64,000 bases of DNA. Origin: Tabrizicola aquatica. GTDB lineage: Bacteria > Pseudomonadota > Alphaproteobacteria > Rhodobacterales > Rhodobacteraceae. The position numbers and the translations under genes were made by a program. Shown one piece after another: positions 25,562 through 33,690 of the stretch (positions are counted from its first letter, which is position 1; every line of letters begins with the position of its first letter). The notes beneath the pieces were generated by a model. The model did no database searches and had not been told where the DNA came from. It saw nothing but the letters and a program-made list of their open reading frames with translations. The stretch is from positions 248,001-312,000 of the forward strand of contig NZ_PJON01000003.1 in NCBI RefSeq assembly GCF_002900975.1, given 5' to 3'.

Positions 25562-26254
25562 ATGGAACGCAATCACCGGGAAGAACACTATGTCGCGCGG
25601 GTCGGTTGGCTGCGGGCGGCGGTGCTGGGCGCGAACGACGGGATCGTCTCGACCGCCTCGTTGATCGTGGGGGTTGCCGCAGCCTCGGGCCGGGCCGAGG
25701 TGCTGCTGGCCGGCGCGGCCGGGTTGGCGGCCGGCGCGCTGTCGATGGCGGCGGGGGAATATGTCAGCGTCTCGTCGCAGTCGGATACCGAGGCGGCCGA
25801 TGTGGCGCGCGAGCGGGCCGAGATTGCCGCCGACCCGGCCGAGGAACTGCGCGCCCTGGCCGGAATATACGAGGACCGGGGTCTGCCGCCCGACCTTGCC
25901 CGCCAGGTGGCCGAGGCGCTGCACGCCAAGGACCCGTTGGCGGCCCATGTGCGGGACGAGTTGGGGATCTTCGGGCATAACGAGGCGCAGCCGCTGGTGG
26001 CCGCAGGGGCCTCGGCCCTGACCTTTGCTGTGGGGGCGGCCCTGCCTTTGGCGGCGGCAGCCCTGGCGCCCGAGGCGCAGATCGCGCTGTGGGTCACCGG
26101 CCTGTCGCTGATCTGTCTGGCGCTGCTTGGGGCGGTGGGGGCGAAGGCCGGCGGTGCCAGCCTGCCGCGCGCCGTGGCGCGGGTGACTTTCTGGGGCGCG
26201 GTGGCGATGGCGGTGACCTGGGCGGTCGGCCATTTCTTCGGCGCGGTGATCTGA
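25562..26254 (+). CDS. VIT1/CCC1-family iron/manganese transporter
   Basis: 230 residues with the family layout. Two N-terminal helices carry LRAAVLGANDGIVSTASLIVGVAAAS and AAGLAAGALSMAAGEYVSVSSQ. A cytosolic metal-binding helical domain rich in Glu follows (ADVARERAEIAADPAEELRALAGIYEDRGL...), then three further helices. VIT/CCC1 proteins move Fe2+ or Mn2+ across the membrane, usually for efflux or detoxification in bacteria. GGAG precedes the ATG by six bases. A bidirectional terminator separates it from the convergent BI-1 gene. Confidence 0.9.
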   Translation: MERNHREEHYVARVGWLRAAVLGANDGIVSTASLIVGVAAASGRAEVLLAGAAGLAAGALSMAAGEYVSVSSQSDTEAADVARERAEIAADPAEELRALAGIYEDRGLPPDLARQVAEALHAKDPLAAHVRDELGIFGHNEAQPLVAAGASALTFAVGAALPLAAAALAPEAQIALWVTGLSLICLALLGAVGAKAGGASLPRAVARVTFWGAVAMAVTWAVGHFFGAVI

Positions 26255-26262
26255 AACGAAAA

Positions 26263-26284
26263 GGGCCGGTCTTGCGACCGGCCC
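26263..26284. terminator. bidirectional intrinsic terminator between convergent genes
   Basis: GGGCCGGTC-TTGC-GACCGGCCC, a perfect 9-bp stem. On the minus strand it is followed by TTTTCGTTT, so it serves the BI-1 gene best. Confidence 0.8.
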
Positions 26285-26310
26285 CCGCCTGTGTGTCGTC
26301 GGACTGCGCG

Positions 26311-27045
26311 TTATTCGCGGTTGCCCAGGAATTGCAGCAGGAACATGAACATGTTGATGAAGTTCAGGTACAGGTTCAGCGCGCCCATGATCGCGGACTT
26401 GCCAAGCCATTCCTGGTCCATCGACTGCGCATGCGCGATGTAGTCGGTCTTGATGCGCTGGGTGTCAAAGGCGGTCAGGCCCGCGAAGATCAGCAGACCG
26501 ATGACCGAGATCGCGAAGGCCAGGGCGCCCGAGCCCAGGAAGATGTTCACGATCGAGGCAACGATCAGGCCGATCAGACCCATCATCAGGAACGTGCCCA
26601 TGCCCGACAGGTCACGCTTGGTGACATAGCCATAGAGCGACAGGCCGGCGAAGGCGATCGACGTCACCAGGAAGGTCTGCGCAACCGAGACGCCGGTGAA
26701 CGCCTTGAAGATCCAGGCGATCGACAGGCCCATTGCGGCGGCAAAGACGTAGAAGAACAGCTGCGCCGCAGCCGCCGACAGCCGGTTGATCAGCGCGCCG
26801 AAGGCAAAGACCATGGCCAGAGGTGCGAACATCGCCACCCAGCCGAGGATCGTCATGCCGCCCGTCGGCGTGCGGAAGATCGACAGCAGCGCATCCGAAG
26901 TGCCGACCGCCCAGGCCACGCCGAACGTCACCAGCATCGCCACGGACATCAGCCCGTAGACCTTGTTCATGTGGGCGCGAAGCCCTTCGTCGATCCGGGC
27001 GCTGGCGCCGACGCCTACGCTGCGGATCGTGTCGTATTGAGCCAT
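26311..27045 (-). CDS. Bax inhibitor-1/YccA family membrane protein
   Basis: 244 residues with seven hydrophobic helices and typical blocks: HMNKVYGLMSVAMLVTFGVAW, FVYVFAAAMGLS-like FYVFAAAMGLSIAWIF, FLVTSIAFAGLSLYGYVTKRDLSGMGTFLMMGLIGLI, and IFAGLTAFDTQRIK with a late LNLYLNFINMFMFLLQ. The aspartates at the end are those implicated in pH-dependent Ca2+ leak by BsYetJ. YccA interacts with FtsH in E. coli. ATG at 27045 follows GGAGG. Confidence 0.92.
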   Translation of the reverse strand: MAQYDTIRSVGVGASARIDEGLRAHMNKVYGLMSVAMLVTFGVAWAVGTSDALLSIFRTPTGGMTILGWVAMFAPLAMVFAFGALINRLSAAAAQLFFYVFAAAMGLSIAWIFKAFTGVSVAQTFLVTSIAFAGLSLYGYVTKRDLSGMGTFLMMGLIGLIVASIVNIFLGSGALAFAISVIGLLIFAGLTAFDTQRIKTDYIAHAQSMDQEWLGKSAIMGALNLYLNFINMFMFLLQFLGNRE

Positions 27046-27166
27046 TGAAGCCTCCGATGTTGTCCCTAAGGGCAACGCCGGGGGAACCGGCGCGACCTCG
27101 TCGTCGAAATATCGGGGCAGGCGCATGCGATTTCAAGAACCTCTACGCGCGCGCGAGAAGAATATG

Positions 27167-27376
27167 TTAGCGCTTCCAGTGCGTCGGAGCGTCCCAGAAG
27201 GGACGGCTGGCTTCGGCCCGGGCCTCGTGGTCGGTCAGGCCGATGTCGCGCCGCAGATGCGGGTCAAGCCGACCCAGCGCCTTGCGGGTGCGGCGGGTTT
27301 CCAGCATCGCGGCCAGGGCGGCCAGAAGGCGCGGGCGGCGGGGCAGGCGGGTGGCGGCGAAGGTACGGACGGGCAT
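27167..27376 (-). CDS. DUF1127 small protein
   Basis: 69 residues, basic, ending in the DUF1127 core LGRLDPHLRRDIGLTDHEARAEASRPFWD. Short DUF1127 proteins are abundant in alphaproteobacteria; some act in RNA turnover or phosphate and stress responses. It is divergent from the LysR gene (start 27497), a frequent partnership, and may be its target. Confidence 0.85.
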   Translation of the reverse strand: MPVRTFAATRLPRRPRLLAALAAMLETRRTRKALGRLDPHLRRDIGLTDHEARAEASRPFWDAPTHWKR

Positions 27377-27496
27377 GGCGATGATCCTTTTCCGTGATGG
27401 TGGCCGGTTGGCCGTTCATTTCTGTTGATGAACATGCGCCTCTGTGACATATTTCTCAAACGAATGATTGTGACGAAACCCATCAGGAACTGTGAT

Positions 27497-28348
27497 ATGC
27501 CCCGCAATCTGGATCTCGCCGCCGTCCGGTCCTTTGTCACCGTCGCCGATGTCGGTGGTGTGACGCGGGCGGCCAACTACCTGAACCTGACGCAATCCGC
27601 GGTTTCCATGCAGATCAAGCGGCTGGAAGAGTCGCTGGGACTGACGCTGTTCCTGCGGGCCGCGCGCAAGCTGGCGCTGTCGCCCGAGGGGGAGCAGCTT
27701 CTGTCCTATGGCCGCCGGATGCTGGCCTTGAACGATGAGGTGCTGTCGCGCTTCTCGAACACCGCATGTTGTGGGCCGATCCGGCTGGGCGTGCCGCATG
27801 ATGTGGTTTATCCGGCGATTCCCGGCATCCTGCGGCGCATGGCCCAGGCCTATCCGATGGTGCAGATCAACCTGGTGTCGTCCTTCACCGTGCTGATGAA
27901 GGAAGAGTTCGCGCGCGGCGATTTCGACGTGGTCCTGACCACCGAAGAGCATCCCGATCCGGGGGCCGAGGTGCTGTCTGCGCGCCCGCTGGTCTGGATC
28001 GGCGCGCCGGGGGGCAATGCCTGGCAGCGGCGGCCGCTTCGGTTGGGCTTCAAGGACAGCTGCATCTTCCGCCCGACCGCGCAGGTGGCGCTGGATGCGG
28101 CCGGCATCCCGTGGGAGATGGCGACCGGCGGCGAAAGCGAGCAGGCGGTCGAGGCGACGGTGGCGGCGGACCTGGCAATCTCGGTCCGGATGGCGGGCAG
28201 CATCCCGGAAGGGGTCGAGCCGATCAACGGCGACAACCAGTTGCCGCCCCTGGGCGAGATGAAGCTGGCGCTGTACCGCGCGGGCCGGCGGAACGACGAG
28301 GCGGTGGACCTGCTGATGTCCGAGTTGCGCTGCGCTTACGGCTGCTGA
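27497..28348 (+). CDS. LysR-type transcriptional regulator, LrhA-like
   Basis: 283 residues. The N-terminal winged HTH (DLAAVRSFVTVADVGGVTRAANYLNLTQSAVSMQIKRLEESLGLTLFLRAARKLALSPEGEQLL) is of the LrhA/HexA type, and a periplasmic-binding-like effector domain follows. AGGAAC lies 8 bases before the ATG at 27497; earlier in-frame Mets lack such a site. It is divergent from the DUF1127 gene across a 120-base AT-rich region. Its last 13 bases overlap the end of the convergent oxidoreductase gene. Confidence 0.9.
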   Translation: MPRNLDLAAVRSFVTVADVGGVTRAANYLNLTQSAVSMQIKRLEESLGLTLFLRAARKLALSPEGEQLLSYGRRMLALNDEVLSRFSNTACCGPIRLGVPHDVVYPAIPGILRRMAQAYPMVQINLVSSFTVLMKEEFARGDFDVVLTTEEHPDPGAEVLSARPLVWIGAPGGNAWQRRPLRLGFKDSCIFRPTAQVALDAAGIPWEMATGGESEQAVEATVAADLAISVRMAGSIPEGVEPINGDNQLPPLGEMKLALYRAGRRNDEAVDLLMSELRCAYGC

Positions 28349-29304
28349 ACCCGGATCACCACCTTTCCGGTGGACTTTCGGGCGCGCAGAAGCTCCAACC
28401 CGTCGGGGAAGGCGTCGAAGGGCAGGACCTGGCTGATGTGGGGGCGCAAGTTGCCCTCGGCGCGCCAACGCAGCAGTTCGGCCAGGCTGGCGGCGGTCAG
28501 GGCCGGGGCATGGGCCTGAAAGCCGCCATACCAGAAGCCCGAGACGGTAAGGTTCTTGACCAGCAGAAGGTTGGCCGGGATCTGCGGCACCTCGCCTGAC
28601 GCGAAACCGATCGCGAGAAGCCGCCCCTCGGGCCGGCAGGCGCGCAGGGCGGCGTCGAAGGCCGGGCCACCCACGGCGTCATAGACCACGTCCAGGCCAC
28701 CCTCGGCGCGCAAACGGTCCTTCAGTCCCTCGGCCTCGCTGTCGATCAGCACGTCCGCCCCGGCGGCGGCGGCCACGGCCAGGCGGTCCGCCCCCCGGGC
28801 CGAGGCGATGACGCGGGCACCCAGTCGCTTGCCGATCTCGACTGCGGTCAGGCCCACGCCCCCGGCAGCACCCGTGACGAACAGGGTCTCGCCCGGTTTC
28901 AGGCGGGCGACATGGGTCAGGGCGAGGTGCGAGGTGCCGTAGGCGATCGGGAATCCCGCGGCTTCTTCAAAGCCAAGCGCATCGGGCAGCGTGGTCAGAC
29001 CCGCAGCGGGGTGGGTCAGCAACTCTCCCAGCGCGCCTGCGGTGCAGGTGCCCAGAACCCGCGTTCCCGGCACCGGCCCGGTTGCGCCGGGTCCCAGCGC
29101 CAGGACGATGCCCGCGAATTCCATGCCCGGAACGAAAGGCGGGGCCACCCGGACCTGATATTTGCCCTGCGCCATCAGCAGGTCGGCAAAGTTGAGCCCG
29201 GCCGCCATGACCCTGACCAGAACCTCGCCTTCTGCGGGAATCGGGTCGGGCAGCGTGACACGCTCTGCCGCCTGTCCGAGGGCTGGAATCTGCCAAGCTT
29301 GCAT
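28336..29304 (-). CDS. NADPH:quinone oxidoreductase (zinc-free MDR family)
   Basis: 322 residues of the medium-chain dehydrogenase/reductase family, quinone oxidoreductase type. The GroES-like part has VMAAGLNFADLLMAQGKYQ and FVPGMEFAGIVLALGPG. The cofactor site is LFVTGAAGGVGLTAVEIGKRLGARVIASARG, with YDAVGG later. Zinc-ligand Cys/His of alcohol dehydrogenases are absent. It transfers hydride from NADPH to quinones or enones. ATG at 29304 follows GGGGA. A 12-bp inverted repeat about 95-140 bases upstream is a candidate operator. Confidence 0.9.
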   Translation of the reverse strand: MQAWQIPALGQAAERVTLPDPIPAEGEVLVRVMAAGLNFADLLMAQGKYQVRVAPPFVPGMEFAGIVLALGPGATGPVPGTRVLGTCTAGALGELLTHPAAGLTTLPDALGFEEAAGFPIAYGTSHLALTHVARLKPGETLFVTGAAGGVGLTAVEIGKRLGARVIASARGADRLAVAAAAGADVLIDSEAEGLKDRLRAEGGLDVVYDAVGGPAFDAALRACRPEGRLLAIGFASGEVPQIPANLLLVKNLTVSGFWYGGFQAHAPALTAASLAELLRWRAEGNLRPHISQVLPFDAFPDGLELLRARKSTGKVVIRVQQP

Positions 29305-29397
29305 CCGATTGTCCCCGCAAGAATCTTTCTTCGTGCTTCCGGGATATATTCTTTTCAGCATCGTGAACAGTAAACCGCGGCATCGCGCCGCCCGAAA

Positions 29398-29441
29398 GTT
29401 GCATTTTGCGACAAGTCGATCAATTCAATGCAAAATGCAAC
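29398..29441. promoter_or_regulatory. 12-bp perfect inverted repeat, 20-base spacer
   Basis: GTTGCATTTTGC (29398-29409) and GCAAAATGCAAC (29430-29441) are exact inverted copies in an AT-rich stretch of the 367-base gap 29305-29671. The site is upstream of the quinone oxidoreductase gene and could bind a dimer-of-dimers regulator. The rest of the gap contains the XRE-gene promoter elements listed separately and no reading frame of note. Confidence 0.5.
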
Positions 29442-29546
29442 GCAAAACGAGATTCCCGTTTAAGGCGAGTTCCCCTTCCCTCGGGCGCGCAGAGGGTGCA
29501 GCTGGGGACAACTTCGCCGTGTCTTGGCCATCTGTATAATTGACCT

Positions 29547-29560
29547 TGTCCAAAAGGACA
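29547..29560. promoter_or_regulatory. palindrome TGTCC-AAAA-GGACA upstream of the XRE gene
   Basis: A 5-4-5 perfect dyad. A second GTCC-N7-GGAC dyad lies at 29634-29648, just after the promoter candidate. Two related dyads flanking a promoter suggest autoregulation by the XRE protein. Confidence 0.4.
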
Positions 29561-29613
29561 GGTTTTTCGCCCCGACAGGATTTTTATTGGTATTCATCCG
29601 TTCCGGCAAAGTT

Positions 29614-29629
29614 TGGCATGAAAATTGCT
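29614..29629 (+). promoter_or_regulatory. sigma-54-like -24/-12 element before the XRE gene
   Basis: TGGCATG-N4-TTGCT matches the sigma-54 consensus TGGCACG-N4-TTGCW at all but one base, with GG and GC twelve bases apart. An alternative is a housekeeping -10 TATAGT at 29630-29635 without a clear -35. Confidence 0.35.
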
Positions 29630-29671
29630 TATAGTCCTGTGAGGGGACAGACCTGTAATCTGGAGTAGAGA

Positions 29672-30034
29672 ATGAAACATCCCGTAGACGCCCATGTCGG
29701 CAAGCGTATCCGCCACCGCCGTTGGATGGTTGGCATGACGCAGCAGCAACTCGCCGACAAGGTGGGCATCAAGTTCCAGCAGATCCAGAAGTACGAGACC
29801 GGGATGAACCGCGTCAGTGCCTCGCGTTTGTGGGACGTTGCGGATGCATTGGGCGTGTCGATCTCGTTCTTCTTTGAAGGGCTGGCGGATGGTCAGGCCG
29901 GGGCCACGCAGGCCCAGGGCGACATGATGGCCGACAAAGAGGCGCTGGAACTGGTGCGGTCGTACTATGCCATCCCGGAAGCCCAGCGTCGGCGCCTGTT
30001 TGATCTGGCGCGCGTGTTGTCCGAAGCAGCCTGA
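29672..30034 (+). CDS. XRE-family transcriptional regulator
   Basis: 120 residues. A Cro/CI-type HTH (VGKRIRHRRWMVGMTQQQLADKVGIKFQQIQKYETGMNRVSASRLWDVADALGVSISFFFEGL, about 9-70) is followed by a short helical tail ending RRLFDLARVLSEAA. Proteins of this exact layout are common one-per-genome or multi-copy regulators in Rhizobiales and Rhodobacterales. GGAG lies before the ATG. Flanking dyads suggest autoregulation. Confidence 0.9.
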   Translation: MKHPVDAHVGKRIRHRRWMVGMTQQQLADKVGIKFQQIQKYETGMNRVSASRLWDVADALGVSISFFFEGLADGQAGATQAQGDMMADKEALELVRSYYAIPEAQRRRLFDLARVLSEAA

Positions 30035-30109
30035 ACTTGACCTCGGCCCCGCGAGCCTTTAGCGCCCGCGGGGCAGGCCCCTTCGGCCTGGGGACGATGG
30101 AGGGGCAGG

Positions 30110-30907
30110 ATGCGCGTGACACCGGAACTGGCCGAGGATCTGGTCGCCTGCGCGCATGAACTGGCCGATGTGGCCCGCGTCGCGACGCTGTCGCATTTCC
30201 GCAGCCGCGACCTTGCCGCCGACACCAAGGAAACCCATCGTTTCGACCCGGTGACGGCGGCCGACCGACTGTCCGAAGAGCGGATGCGCGCCGTTCTGGC
30301 CCGCCGCCGCCCGCAGGATGCGATCCTGGGCGAGGAGTACGGCGCGGCTGCGGGAACCTCGGGCCTGACCTGGGTGCTGGACCCGATTGACGGGACGCGC
30401 GGCTACCTGTCGGGCACGCCGACCTGGGGGGTGCTGATCTCGGTCCGCGATGCCGAGGGTGTGCTGTATGGCATCATCGACCAACCCTATATCCGTGAGC
30501 GGTTCGAGGGCGGTCTGGGCCGGGCGCGGGTCGTCGGTCCGATGGGTGAGGCACCGCTGGCCGTGCGCGCGCACCGGCCTTTATCCCAAGCGATCCTGTT
30601 TTCGACCTTCCCCGAAGTTGGCACGCCCGACGAGGCTGCGGCCTTCCGCCGTGTGGCCCAGGGCGCAAAGCTGGTGCGCTATGGCACCGATTGCTACGCC
30701 TATGCGCTGGTCGCGGCCGGGCAGATCGACCTGGTGATCGAGGCGGGGTTGCAGGCCTATGACGTTCAGGCCCCCATCGCGGTGATCGAGGCGGCGGGGG
30801 GTGTGGTCACCGACTGGCAGGGCCGTCCGGCGCTGCAGGGCGGGCAGATCCTGGCCGCCGCCAATCGGGAACTGCATGCCGAGGCCATGGCCTTGCTTAA
30901 CGGCTGA
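30110..30907 (+). CDS. hisN: histidinol-phosphatase, inositol monophosphatase type
   Basis: 265 residues with the IMPase metal site: GEEYG (about 74-78), WVLDPIDGTRGYLSGTPTWGVLI and the late ALQAYDVQAPIAVIEAAGGVVTDWQG-type motif (Asp of YDVQA). HisN-type enzymes in alphaproteobacteria dephosphorylate L-histidinol phosphate in histidine biosynthesis; general inositol or 3'-phosphatase activity is the alternative. The gene follows the XRE gene by 75 bases and ends just before a double palindrome. Confidence 0.85.
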   Translation: MRVTPELAEDLVACAHELADVARVATLSHFRSRDLAADTKETHRFDPVTAADRLSEERMRAVLARRRPQDAILGEEYGAAAGTSGLTWVLDPIDGTRGYLSGTPTWGVLISVRDAEGVLYGIIDQPYIRERFEGGLGRARVVGPMGEAPLAVRAHRPLSQAILFSTFPEVGTPDEAAAFRRVAQGAKLVRYGTDCYAYALVAAGQIDLVIEAGLQAYDVQAPIAVIEAAGGVVTDWQGRPALQGGQILAAANRELHAEAMALLNG

Positions 30908-30916
30908 CGCCGGGGA

Positions 30917-30960
30917 CAAAACTTTTCGAAAAGTTTTGCAAAATCCTTCGAAGGATTTTG
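30917..30960. repeat. two directly abutting 22-bp perfect palindromes
   Basis: The first palindrome is CAAAACTTTTC plus its exact complement arm (30917-30938), centred on TCGA. The second is CAAAATCCTTC plus its complement arm (30939-30960), centred the same way. They start ten bases after the hisN stop. Each can extrude as an 11-bp-arm hairpin, and together they can act as a terminator or a repeat family unit. They are very AT-rich for this genome. Confidence 0.75.
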
Positions 30961-31089
30961 GCGCCCCTTCTGAACACTTGCCGCTGAGAACCGATGCGCT
31001 AACTAACGGATGCCGCGCGTGTCCTTCTCCCTTCTGACGCACGGCCCTTGGGCATGGTGCCAGGCCGAAGGGTGCATGAAGGTGCACCC

Positions 31090-32430
31090 ATGTCCGATAT
31101 CCTGATCCGCAACGCCGATGTGGTGGTGACGATGAACGCCCGCCGGGCCGAAATCGCCCAGGGCGACGTCTACATCCGCGACGGGGTGATCCTGGCTGTC
31201 GGAACCGGCCTTGCGGCCTGCGAGGCCGAGGTGATCGACGCCACCGGCTGCGTGGTGACGCCGGGCCTCGTCAACACGCACCACCATCTTTACCAGACCC
31301 TGACCCGCGCGGTGCCGGGGGGACAGGATGCGCTTCTGTTTGGGTGGCTCAAGACGCTGTATCCGATCTGGGCAAAGTTCGGACCCGAGGAGATGTTTAC
31401 CTCGGCCCAGGTCGGGCTGGCGGAACTGGCGCTGTCGGGCTGCACGATGACCTCGGACCACCTGTACCTTTATCCCAACGGCGCGCGGCTGGATGACACG
31501 ATCGCGGCGGCAGGCGAGGTTGGGCTGCGGTTTCATCCGACGCGCGGCGCGATGAGCATCGGCGAAAGCGCCGGGGGGCTGCCGCCGGACAGCCTGGTCG
31601 AGAAGGAAGCCGCGATTCTGGAGGACATGATCCGGGTGGTCGATGCCTTTCATGATCCGAAGCCCGGCGCGATGGTGCGAGTCGGGCTGGCGCCCTGCTC
31701 GCCCTTCTCGGTCAGTCGTGAGCTGATGCGGGATGCGGCGCTCCTGGCGCGGGACAAGGGGGTGATGCTGCACACCCATCTGGCCGAGAATGACGAGGAT
31801 GTGGCCTATTCGCTGGCCCGGTTCGGCTGCCGCCCCGGCCAGTGCGCCGAGGATCTGGGCTGGACCGGCTCTGACGTTTGGCATGCCCATTGCGTGAAGC
31901 TGGAAGGTTCGGAAATTGAACTTTTTGCCCGGTCGGGGACAGGAGTTGCGCATTGTCCATGTTCGAATTGTAGACTCGGGTCGGGCATCGCCCCGGTTCG
32001 CTTCATGCGGGACGCGGGGGTAAAGGTCGGGCTGGGGGTGGATGGCTCGGCCTCGAATGACGCGGGCAATCTGGTGGCCGAGGCGCGGATGGCGCTGTTG
32101 TTGCAGCGGGTGGCGCGGGGGGCGGATGCCATGGCGGCGCGCGAGGTGCTGGAGATCGCGACCCTGGGCGGTGCGCAGGTGCTGGGGCGGGATGACCTGG
32201 GGGCGGTGACGCCGGGCAAGCGGGCCGACCTCTGCGTCTGGGATCTGCGCGGGATCGAGGCGGCGGGCAGTTGGGACCCGGTCGCGGCGCTGGTCCTGTG
32301 CGGCCCCACCCGGGTGCGCGATCTGATCGTCGAGGGCCGGCAGGTGGTGCTGGACGGGCAGATGGTGACGGTAGACCTGCCGCGCGTGCTGGAACGGCAG
32401 CGCGAACTTGCGGTGCGGCTGGCCGGGTAG
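31090..32430 (+). CDS. 8-oxoguanine deaminase-like amidohydrolase
   Basis: 446 residues of the cytosine deaminase/TrzN-like amidohydrolase group. Metal and catalytic motifs are PGLVNTHHHLYQTLTRAVP, MLHTHLAENDED, WHAHCVKL and GLGVDGSASNDAGN, with the short-loop beta sandwich formed by the two ends. The HLYQTLTRA context and CPCSNCRLGSGIAPV match characterised 8-oxoguanine deaminases, which make urate from 8-oxoguanine and ammonia. Related triazine or isocytosine deaminases are the alternative. AAGG precedes ATG at 31090. Confidence 0.85.
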   Translation: MSDILIRNADVVVTMNARRAEIAQGDVYIRDGVILAVGTGLAACEAEVIDATGCVVTPGLVNTHHHLYQTLTRAVPGGQDALLFGWLKTLYPIWAKFGPEEMFTSAQVGLAELALSGCTMTSDHLYLYPNGARLDDTIAAAGEVGLRFHPTRGAMSIGESAGGLPPDSLVEKEAAILEDMIRVVDAFHDPKPGAMVRVGLAPCSPFSVSRELMRDAALLARDKGVMLHTHLAENDEDVAYSLARFGCRPGQCAEDLGWTGSDVWHAHCVKLEGSEIELFARSGTGVAHCPCSNCRLGSGIAPVRFMRDAGVKVGLGVDGSASNDAGNLVAEARMALLLQRVARGADAMAAREVLEIATLGGAQVLGRDDLGAVTPGKRADLCVWDLRGIEAAGSWDPVAALVLCGPTRVRDLIVEGRQVVLDGQMVTVDLPRVLERQRELAVRLAG

Positions 32431-32502
32431 CGTCGGGTTTTCCCGCCCTTTCGCTTTGCGGGGAAGCGGGTCATGGTCCGGCGAGCAATTTCGGAGACCC
32501 CA

Positions 32503-33084
32503 ATGCGCCTTGCCACCTTGATGCTTTCGCTAGCCCTGGCCCTGCCGGTGCAGGCCCAGACGGTGATCTCGGAGGCCAGCGGCAACTGGGCGGGGTCGTC
32601 GAACCAGGGGTTCTACTTCCTGGCCCGGCTGAGCCAGAATGAGGACAAGCTGCGGCTGGCGATCTGGGGCGGGGCGCTGGATGGCGTGCCCTCTGCAACC
32701 GGAGAGCCGGAGTTCGACAACGCGGCGTTCGAGCTGTCGGCCTTTGCCACCCGGCAGGAGCTGGAGGTGCTGGAAACCCCGGATGGCAGCATCCTGCAGG
32801 TCGTGGTGGAGTTCGCCGACGAGGATGCCGAGGGGCGGTCAGTCACGCAGCTGCAGTTCCTCGACAACCAGTATACGGTGGTCGGCTATTATCATCGGTC
32901 GAAGTTCTACAATCCCGGCGGCGAGCCTTTCACGTCGGAGTGCGAGGTCGATCTGTGGAACATGACCTCGACCGAGGATGGGGTGACGCGACAGCTGGAG
33001 CCGGTCGGCTTCGACGCGCTGAATGCATCCGACTGGACCTGGGGCGCGGCGTTCGACCGGGGCTTCTGCCGCCGGACAGAGTAA
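32503..33084 (+). CDS. secreted protein of unknown function
   Basis: 193 residues. A Sec signal peptide (MRLATLMLSLALALPVQAQ) precedes an acidic, beta-rich mature domain with two Cys-containing segments near the end (SECEVDLWN, FDRGFCRRTE) that could form a disulfide. GGAG is seven bases before the ATG. It sits between the deaminase and the RraB-like gene, 27 bases before the latter. No family is recognised. Confidence 0.7.
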   Translation: MRLATLMLSLALALPVQAQTVISEASGNWAGSSNQGFYFLARLSQNEDKLRLAIWGGALDGVPSATGEPEFDNAAFELSAFATRQELEVLETPDGSILQVVVEFADEDAEGRSVTQLQFLDNQYTVVGYYHRSKFYNPGGEPFTSECEVDLWNMTSTEDGVTRQLEPVGFDALNASDWTWGAAFDRGFCRRTE

Positions 33085-33111
33085 GGTAGAAGGCGGGCAG
33101 GGAGACCCGTC

Positions 33112-33429
33112 ATGGACCACAATTTCGAAGCCCAGCGTCGCGAGACTTTCGACACCTTCCGGCAGTCCAAGGGGATCAGCCTGCCGAAGACGGCGGTGGT
33201 CGAGTATGCCTTCTTCATCGAGGAGCTTGATGCAAGCTGGCCGGCGCTGGAGCGGGCCCTGCGGCTGGAGGGGTTCCAGACCCGGCGGCTGAAGGATGGC
33301 GAGACCCTCGTCGCCTCGATCGGGCCGATTCCGGTGACGGCGGAGGAAATCTGGAAGTACGAACGGATCTCGACCAGCATCGCGCTGAAGCATGACTTCT
33401 ACCCCGACGGCTGGGAGCTGGCGGAGTAG
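33112..33429 (+). CDS. RraB-like ribonuclease E inhibitor family protein
   Basis: 105 residues with the RraB/DUF1260 pattern: an N-terminal helix QRRETFDTFRQSKGISLPKTAVVEYAFFIEELDASWPALERALRLEGF, a central strand region (ETLVASIGPIPVTAEEIWKYERIST), and the ending FYPDGWELAE, which matches the family's YDGW signature. RraB binds RNase E and alters mRNA decay in enterobacteria; whether this member does so is inference. It ends before a short GTCCA dyad. Confidence 0.75.
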   Translation: MDHNFEAQRRETFDTFRQSKGISLPKTAVVEYAFFIEELDASWPALERALRLEGFQTRRLKDGETLVASIGPIPVTAEEIWKYERISTSIALKHDFYPDGWELAE

Positions 33430-33690
33430 CCGTCCACGCTGGACAGCTTTTGCACGCGTTTGAGGTCAAGGGGTTACGGGGCCCCGTTCAGGTGGTCTTA
33501 ACCATGCGGGCCGTTTCCGTGGGGCCGCTCCGGTTGGCTGTGCCCACCGCCTCTGGCCTTGGCTGCTGAGACAAGGCAGGCCCCGGTGGCGGGGGTAGGA
33601 AGTTGGCGGTGCGAGTTCCTTGCAGCGTCATTTGCGCCCGGCGCGACGGCGCGCCTTGGACGCGGGCCTGACGCCACGAACGCGAAGGGA
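33430..33690. other. intergenic stretch without a recognised gene
   Basis: Between the RraB-like stop and the convergent methyltransferase stop. It opens with the dyad GTCCA-CGC-TGGAC (33432-33444) followed by AGCTTTT, a weak terminator for the + gene. I see no credible coding frame or known RNA in the rest. Confidence 0.4.

Noticed and set aside
33430-33690. Small RNA gene (6S, SRP or tmRNA)
   Set aside because: None of the conserved blocks of these RNAs is present; only a short dyad at the left edge is notable.
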